Assembly: GCA_949592205.1 (NCBI GenBank)
Contig: CATIUR010000001.1
Location: 45,835,001 to 45,899,000, forward strand
Origin: Helichrysum umbraculigerum
Taxonomy: Eukaryota > Streptophyta > Magnoliopsida > Asterales > Asteraceae
Length of the DNA: 64,000 bases
Reading direction: 5' to 3'
Shown here: in pieces, positions 56,755 to 64,000 of the stretch
Layout: every line of letters starts with the position of its first letter
Numbering within the stretch: position 1 is the stretch's first letter
The notes under the pieces: model-generated
Told to the model about the DNA's origin: nothing
The model's input: the letters and a program-made list of their open reading frames with translations, nothing else
Databases searched by the model: none
Translations under genes and position numbers: made by a program

Positions 56755-59159
56755 TGTAACACCCCCAATTTGATGTTTTGCTGAAGCATGATTTGGGTGT
56801 TACTAATCAATATACAAAGCACAAAATATATAGTAAACGACTCTATATGCGTCATTTTTAACAAAATATATTAATATATTAAATGTTTACAATTGTTGAA
56901 GCTATACATAGCTCGTGTTCGATTGAGAGAGATTTCAATACATAAATACTTGTACAAAATATATTAATGCAAGAAAATCTCCATTGTTTGCATGCTGACT
57001 CGAGCTATAGTAATCCTGCTAGCAGCCAAAACCTACTGCTGTGTACCTGTGATACATGCTAAAATGGGTCAGCTAAAGCTGGTGAGCTCACAGGTTTAAA
57101 ATCAGATAATATCGTATGAACCGCAAGATTTAAGTAAATGATTTGCAATCTGCAAATAATAAAGATAGTGTATACAATCATGAGCGCATAGTTGAGCTTA
57201 ACTCGAGGGTCAGGGTCACAGCCTGAGCGTTTTTGCCTCCACGAGTGCTTAATCAACACTCGTCTTCCCAAATATTAGTACGTCCGTTTACCCGGTTAGT
57301 GCTTGCTAACCCGAACGAGGAGGGTCAATCCTATATGGTACCATATACTAATATTCACGCTACAACGTATTAACAAACTATGCTGACGGAGGACTTTGAA
57401 ATGATTAGTTGTGTATAACTCATGTAGTATAAGTAGAAGTTGTACTCGCGTTCACATGTTAAAAACAAGCAATGTATCACACCCCTGAGTAAAACAGTAA
57501 AAAAAGGGGCTTTGAGACTCACCTGAGCCTGAAGAGTTTATCTAAATAAACTTTGATTGATTAGCCGAGTATCGATGTCCGAAGACTTGTAACCTGAGGG
57601 TGTCCACGACACGCGATGGTTATAAACGTGAGTCGGTATCTCAAAGGACTACCTTTGTAGTTGTTACACAACTATATATGTCCAAATTACTACGATTTGG
57701 TTGATTATTTGATTTGTGTTTTGAAAACGTGTACGGCCCGTTGGTGACAGATTTATAATAATAACCTTAACTATTATTATTATACTTTGATTTACCCATT
57801 TTTGCGTATTAATCGTATCGTATTTGGTTTGGTTATTGAAAAGTGATTTTTAAACACTTAGAATGTTTTTGGCTTCTGTTTTTGGGTTTTTGCGACACTA
57901 AATGTGACACAACCCTTGTGTCATATGATTATGCGACACTAAATGCGACGCAACCCTTGTGTCACATGATATGCAACTTAATGCGACACTAAATGCGACA
58001 CAACCCTTGTGTCACATGATATGCAACTTAATGCGACACTAAATGTGACACAACCCTTGTGTCACATGATTATGCGACACTAAATGCGACACAACCCTTG
58101 TGTCACATGATTATGCGACACTAAATGCGACACAACCCTTGTGTCACATGCTTATGCGACACAACATGCGACACAACCCTTGTGTCACATGCTTATGCGA
58201 CACAACATGCGACACAAGCCTTATGTCACATAGATGAACACCAACCCAGAACTCAGCGACTGTCGCGATTTTTCAACCCAAAACCCAAATCTAACTCATT
58301 TTTAGGCTGTAAAATTGTGTTTTCTTCCTTTATTTGGTCATAACTAAGTTGTGTACACAATCTATCATCAAAATATAACACCAAAATTAGTAAATCTAAG
58401 TTTTTAGAAATTTCATTACAATTGCAAATCGGAGCTAGAGGAGGCCGAAAATGATAATGATGCGTTTGTAAATCTTGTTCCTTGCTTGATGGTGATTCCG
58501 AAAATATAACTTTTGGTGTCGGTTATGCTAGTTCCGAAAATTTGGTAGTGATGGGTTTGAGAGTGTTTAATGGTGTGTGTGTGTGTGTTTTTGTTGAAAT
58601 GAAAATGAAAGAAAGAGGGAAGGAGAGGTGGGGTGTAGGTGAAAGCCTTACCTTTCAGTCCCCGCTCCGTGCTCCGCGCGGTGCTCGTTTATCCGATCGT
58701 TTAAGCGTTAATATTTATTTTACGCGTTAAAATGTACGTTTTAAAATAAGGAAAATTACTCGATGTTTTGGTTGAGGTATTTCATCAAATACTTTATATT
58801 TGAGTTATAATAATTATAACTTAACTTTGTTTCGAGTGTTTACGCGTTTAATATTTTAACCGCGTAGTTTCAGTTTGTACGATATGATTTAATTAGGAAA
58901 TATTATCAGAATAATATTTTGAATTTAATAGTGTTATTAAATAACCTTAAATTATTTAATAAGATTGTTCACCAACGTCCGTATTAATTGAATCAAAATA
59001 CACTCGATTTTGAAACGCGTACGATTTAATCAAATCGTATAATTGTATATATTCAACAATATATATATTGATACATTAATTAGCCTAATCACAGAACTAA
59101 TTACCTGTATTACATAGAATTAGGCACTAATTACTAGTCCTAATTTGGCGGGTGTTACA
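56755..59159 (-). mobile_element. D, solo LTR of the D' family
   Basis: This 2405-bp sequence runs TGTAACACCC...GGGTGTTACA with target duplication GAAAA at 56750-56754 and 59160-59164. Element B shows the empty site (CTCAGAAAATG near 23556). There are no internal sequences, so it arose by LTR-LTR recombination. It carries the unoccupied site of C. Confidence 0.95.
57891..58230. repeat. 41-50 bp tandem repeat with inverted repeats in D
   Basis: ATGCGACACTAA plus GCGACACAACCCTTGTGTCACATG recur. Unit starts near 57931, 57981, 58031, 58072, 58113, 58154 and 58195 give periods of 50, 50, 41, 41, 41 and 41 bp. Each unit contains GACACAA-CCC-TTGTGTC. Confidence 0.9.
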
Positions 59160-59164
59160 GAAAA

Positions 59165-59514
59165 TATTCCTCAAATTTTTTTTTTTTTTCAAAAATAATA
59201 TAAAAAAGTATGAGTTTTTAACTATGATATTTTGAATTTTAAAGTTCTAAAGAGGAATCATTCCCGTATATGAGTACGCTATTTTGGAATATAAGGAAAA
59301 TAAGGCAGGAATCTCTCAAACAAAAATGATAATCTAAGAGGGGCATCGCATGACTAGGCATATATAACCCAAAAACTTGTAGTGAGGTATCTTGAGCCTT
59401 TATAAGCATTCATTTTTGATGCTTCACTTTTCTTTTGTTGTGTGTGCCAATGTATGCATTTCTGAATTAGAACTTGCTCCTGACATACGTTTCGAGACCA
59501 CATTAGTGAGTACC
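59165..59514 (+). other. 3' non-coding region of H, second part
   Basis: It continues 55947-56754 after D and aligns with about 23590-23940 of B. About 1.1 kb that B has before its LTR, including the terminal hairpin and purine tract, is deleted. Confidence 0.65.
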
Positions 59515-61882
59515 AGATGTAACGTAAAAAGTCATATTTTTTACGCACATATTTCCGCACTATTTGGACTAAACTTTGGTGAAAACACTTTAAAAACAAT
59601 CATTATTTACCAAAAATCACCAAGGTGGTCCATCTATAGACGTTGTGATAAAAGTCAGTAAAAACGTCCAATTATCGAGCAAAACAAAGCAAATAAAGCC
59701 ACTCCGGTTTTCTCATTATAATTCACCATATGGAAATAGATCTTAATGCATATCTTATGATTCCATAGGAATATACAAGACCGGTGGTTTAAGAATCATT
59801 GAAAACGGGTGAAGAACGAAGAAGATAGAGCAATTGGGACACCACCGATTGTCATCCGGAACACGCAAAAGTTATACATTTCCAAATTTAGCAAACTTAG
59901 TGTCATTTGAAACATAACGGAAAAACAAATCCAACGGTGGAAGAATCAAGCGAATCGGGCTTAGAACGAAGAAGATACGGGCGAAACAAGCAACGCACGG
60001 AACAAACGAAGGCCAAAAACCAATCACCCCACCCCTAGGTGACGTATACGGCACCTTAAGGGCCGTATACGGCCCCCTAGGGCCGTTTGGTGCTTATTTG
60101 TGCTTGGTAATTGTTACTTTGGGGCCATTTGACCCCCTAGTGCTTGCTACCTCCCGTTTGCGCTTTATAGCTTGTTTCTTGTGCTTAAAGGGTGGTACCT
60201 CAACTTCAAGCCTTTCCCTATAAATTAAGGGCTCCTCCTCATTCTTCAACACACCTCATTTTCATATTCTTCTCTCTCTCTCTATAGAATTCTCTCTCTT
60301 TCTCTAAGTTTTGTAGCTAGTTTAGTTAGTTTATCTCTCTAGTTTCTCTCTCTAGAGAACTAGAGAGAAATAAGTAGTGGTTCGAGCTAGAGGAAGTTTT
60401 GTAGCTTGGTAATGTCTATGTAATCGAGCTCAAAACATTGCAATCCTCTGTATTACTCTACTAATCTGGTATTACTATCTTTCTCTCTCTTACTGTTATA
60501 ATGTTTGCTTTGCATGTTATTACGGTACGATTTACGATTGTTGCCATGATTATTACGTAGATTAATATGTGATTGTTGGAATGTAAATGTTAGGATTAGG
60601 GATGATGTTTGATTAATATTATATATGATTGGAAGTTGTTATGCTGTGTACATGTTTTAAGCTTATCCTGAATATAGACTTAATTAATCACCCTTTCCGG
60701 TCTCTCACGTGACTATTGACTTAGGATATGATCTGATCACCCTAACTACGAATATATAGTTATCTCCTGTATTGTATGAAGCTGTGGGATCGCCGTAAAA
60801 TGTCAGAATAATCGGTATAGTGTTGGAAATACCACTGGTAGAGTACAAATGCATGGAAGCCGAGGAAATGCCGATGGTCTATCTCACCGTGGATTACCTG
60901 GAAGTTGCCCTTCCAGACACGGGTCTAGGTCTTATCAAGCCGTGAAAATGCTATAGTACACCGTTAAACTACCTCTGATTGTAAAGCTGTGTAAAGACTT
61001 ATACGATCTTTAAAACACCATAGATATACCTAGGGTTAGAGTACTGTGGAACTAAAAGCACTATACACTGCACACATACTTAGGGATGAACGACCAATAG
61101 CAAAGGAGGGTCTAATTCATGACGGTAGCACTTAATCAGATATAATATGAGTTTTGAAAAGAAAGCAAGGATGCCGGCTATGCTCCCAGATGCTTAAACC
61201 CCTTAACTCTACTTAACCGATAGTTTAACTTACATAGCATACAATTAGCATTATCCTGTTAATATCATATAAACATAGGTGTTAAGAAAGGTCAGTAAAT
61301 GTGGATTGTTGCCTTATTCCTGCACCCCATTCAGAGGGTCACTTGGTCTTCGAAAGAGACGGTGAGGGGGGTTTTAAGGCTGTCTCAGCTGATTAGAATC
61401 ATGATAGCCTAGGATTCAGTGACATATGCTTTTAGGGTTACACCTAGAACGTAGGGTCCTAGTGTTTACACCGACCATGTAGATGATTCTTAATCAGGTT
61501 AATCTCCAATCAATCATATACTATCATCCCGAAACCCTAATATTGAAGTTCCGTCAATCACTCTCTACCTGCTACTTATTATCTCATTTACTTTTATGTC
61601 ATATATTTTCTGTCAGTATTTTAGATAAAACCAAAACCTACCTACCTTGTTTTAAAACCTATCCTATCTACGAACTTATCTTTGGTAAATCAAATTCAGT
61701 TCAATTCATTCCGATTTTGGACAACACTCGAGTTATACTTGTCACTTTACCCACAAGGTAGGTAGCACGGGTAATTTGAGCCCCGCAAATATAAATTTTA
61801 AAACTTGACACCTGTTCGTTCCCCCTGTTGCAGCCGGAGCGACGACCCGGGGTGAAACCCGACTGACGGATAGGGGGCGACA
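59515..61882 (+). repeat. LTR of H, shared by two internal regions
   Basis: This sequence of about 2.37 kb is homologous to the B LTR throughout. It begins AGATGTAACG (first T changed) and ends GGGGGCGACA. Palindrome copies start at 60042 (ACGTATACGG), 60063 (CCGTATACGG) and 60083 (degenerate), 20-21 bp apart. TATAAATT lies at 60219-60226. It is preceded by H 3' internal sequence and followed by a primer site. Confidence 0.85.
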
Positions 61883-61888
61883 AGTTTT

Positions 61889-61910
61889 TAGCGCCGCTGC
61901 CGGGGATCGG
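61889..61910 (+). promoter_or_regulatory. Primer binding site after H LTR, tRNA-Asp, mutated
   Basis: TAGCGCCGCTGCCGGGGATC has A where TGGCGCC is expected, one of the bases pairing with the tRNA CCA end. Confidence 0.8.
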
Positions 61911-62054
61911 TTTAACGTCACGAATTGAATTCTACCTTAGATAATTAGCTTTACAAGATCCTTCCTTAAGAATATCATTACTTAGGAAGTTATTTGCTTT
62001 AATAGTTAGATAATTTTGTCTTTAAACCCTAGGAAATAAAAAAAAAAAAAAAAA

Positions 62055-62856
62055 TTGAAAATGGTCAAAAACTCTAATTCTCCTTCAAGCCCTATCTCTC
62101 CTCTCAATCCAATGATGAAGGATGAGATGACGGTTATGGAAGATGTGGAATTCTTTGACTGTCCAGAGTATGAGTTAAACTCCTCTGACAACAAAGAAGT
62201 CTGTGTTAACCATGAAGTTGAGAACCCAAAAATATCGAGCTTAAACTTAGGTTTTGATGGATCTCAGCAGAAGATTCCAGCTTCTGTCCTATTGCCTTAA
62301 GTGGTCAACCCACACTTGACCCTGAGATTCTGTCAATCCTGTCCAAGTATCCCCATTACCTTAGACCTACCACTTTACCCGAAGATGAACCCTTTGGAAT
62401 CGAAGTGTTCTTTTATCCACCCATGCCCTGGATGGATTTAAATGAACGTCTTCACTGCCTAGATGAATATTTTGAATACAATCTCCCAGATATTTTGCGA
62501 GCCCACCCCACTACACTTATATCAAGTGTAGCTGAGGAAGACAGTCTCCAATATCAGGTCGAGACTAAGCCTAAGACAGAAACACCAAGCCCTAGCAACA
62601 TTGAATTTAGGAACAATCAACCAGAATCTGAGATTGGCCATCACCTAGGAATTTCTCAAAGCCTCGATAGGAGAATGGATATATGTGCTGATTTCCTTAG
62701 AAATCTTAAGATATCTGACTTCCCCTTTTCGTACGAACAGAGAAAAACCTTTGTGGAAATTGATAGGATGTTAAGATCTCTCCGTAATGATTATAACAGA
62801 AAAAACGAGTTGTCATTAAATCAGAGATAGATCTTTTAATGGATTTATTAGCCAGC
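62055..62856 (+). pseudogene. X protein of second H internal region, frameshifted and cut
   Basis: It starts at ATG 62061-type position as in B, with PSSPISPL and a following M.D.EFF.C pattern. Frame 62055-62300 ends early. The match to B resumes in another frame (62405-62830, containing DRRMDICADF and SDFPFSYEQR). A last shift leads to SEIDLLMDLLAS up to 62856, where homology stops abruptly at a probable insertion. Nothing of the second module remains in the window. Confidence 0.7.
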
Positions 62857-64000
62857 TGTTGCGTCCCAAAGCGGTCGTTATCACAACGGGAGCACAACAT
62901 CGGGTGTTTTAAATTTATAGAGCTGGGGAAATCCTAAGCTAATACTACTTTCAGCCCTAATTAGGTTACTAGGGTAGTAAGCGGTATGTTGACTCAGGTG
63001 TCGTTCTTACACTGCAACGGGCATGGGATCTTAGGCGTTCTAATTATCTTTTGTGATCTAGCTAGGGTTTAACTAATTTTGGTTTGGTTTTGGTTTTGGT
63101 TTTATAACTAATCTATAAAAATAAATGCAGGAAAGGAAAGGGGGTTTGTACGGAGGCTCATAGAACAGTGGGTACGCGAGTGTTTACTATGATGCCGGTA
63201 TATATTTTGAGTGATTAGTTATGGGTGTTAAAGCCACTAGTTATTATGATTAATCCTTTGAACGATTGGAAACTCTAATCAATGCGAAGTATTGTACCTA
63301 CGACAGTTCCTTAGCTTTCCCACGTATTTAAACGTTATACGAAGTACTGTGCCATTTTATGGTTTTTCCTTAGCATTGACTTAAATCACCAAATCACTCA
63401 TTGGATACACTGTGTTTTTAATGACGTATAATTACGATTCTATCAAATATCTAACGTAAAGGTCTCTACAATCAGATAAATAATAAGTCACATGGATAGC
63501 AATTATATAGTGTCAAATACACCGGAAGTTCTCCCAAATGTACTGATCAATTCAATTAACAGTTATTCTCTAAACCTATTCCCCAATCTCTGACAAATGT
63601 GTGTCCGTATCATGGTACGAATTGTTGAATAAACAATAATGTGAACAGGAGTTACCCTACGGAATAGGTTGGATTAACTTGTCTAACGGTCAATCAAATT
63701 GTTCATCATTAATCATACAAACCATCATAACTATTACATGCACATTACTCAATTGTATAAACTTCAACTTATATCTAAAAATCCTAATCATGCAGTTACA
63801 TATAGTAATCAGGGAGACAGTGCTAGCATGTAACATTCCTAAGGCAACACAAAAACAAGAACATGCAATAGAAAGGCGCACAGACAACTAATCCTAATTC
63901 ATACATTTGATGTAACTAGACGTTTGAATCATAAATATCCCAAAAGGTCTCTCAAAGATATTTAACACATGAGATTGAATCTAACCTATGTCTAATCCTA
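62857..64000. mobile_element. Probable insertion of an unidentified LTR-type element, continues outside
   Basis: At 62857 the X reading is replaced by TGTTGCGTCCCAAAGC, which starts with TG and has no counterpart in B. The 1.14 kb to the window end holds no frame I can support and no second end. The 5 bases before it (CCAGC) would be the target duplication. Confidence 0.45.

Noticed and set aside
62006..62194. Antisense frame over the start of the X gene
   Set aside because: Shadow of the plus-strand X reading frame, including a homopolymer run.

Overview
This window is plant nuclear DNA. It looks like a pericentromeric or otherwise repeat-rich region of a eudicot, possibly Asteraceae, although the species cannot be fixed from the sequence. 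I see no host gene, rRNA, tRNA or CRISPR. Almost every base belongs to LTR retrotransposons nested in one another. The evidence is paired LTRs, 5-bp target duplications, tRNA-iMet and tRNA-Asp primer sites, purine tracts and chromovirus gag-pol. I use local names: A and C are Tekay-like chromoviruses with 3.6-4.0 kb LTRs; D' and D are solo LTRs related to them; B and H are coding but pol-less Athila/Tat-like elements; F and E2 are non-coding Athila/Tat-like elements; G is a small copia element.

Layout. F is the oldest host (base 1 to about 45712). A (28-14331, minus) sits in F with the duplication GGTGT. B (15232-43670) sits in F with CCTGT. D' (26914-43222) sits in the 3' LTR of B with GTTTC. 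C (28864-42729, plus) sits in D'. So C lies in D', in B, in F. To the right come G (45911-49222, minus, gag only), E2 (49223-52576) ending in an inverted LTR piece (to 53531), and an H-type internal region (53532-59514) carrying a protease fragment and a protein I call X. Solo LTR D (56755-59159) lies inside that region. Then come one H LTR (59515-61882), a second H internal start (61883-62856), and an unidentified insertion running off the window.

Genes. A and C encode gag, protease, reverse transcriptase, RNase H, integrase and a chromodomain-like tail in one frame, with one and two nonsense codons respectively. Both also carry an extra ORF before gag whose product ends in a predicted membrane segment; A has a second extra ORF. 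B and H have no reverse transcriptase or integrase. They carry X, a helical-looking protein with an internal duplication. B also has an Athila ORF1/env-like gene behind its own TATA box and a probable 5'-UTR intron. E2 and the visible part of F have no gene.

The least ordinary signal is non-coding. (1) LTRs of several families carry short palindromes with CCG...CGG half-sites, in pairs or series spaced 19-21 bp; in A, F and E2 changes in one member of a pair are matched in the other. (2) F and E2 share three consecutive stem-loops near the 3' end with covarying outer stems and GNRA-type inner loops. (3) A and C carry tandem covarying hairpins in the LTR and between the extra ORF and gag. (4) Purine tracts in B, F, E2 and H are preceded by hairpins whose arms differ in sequence but still pair.
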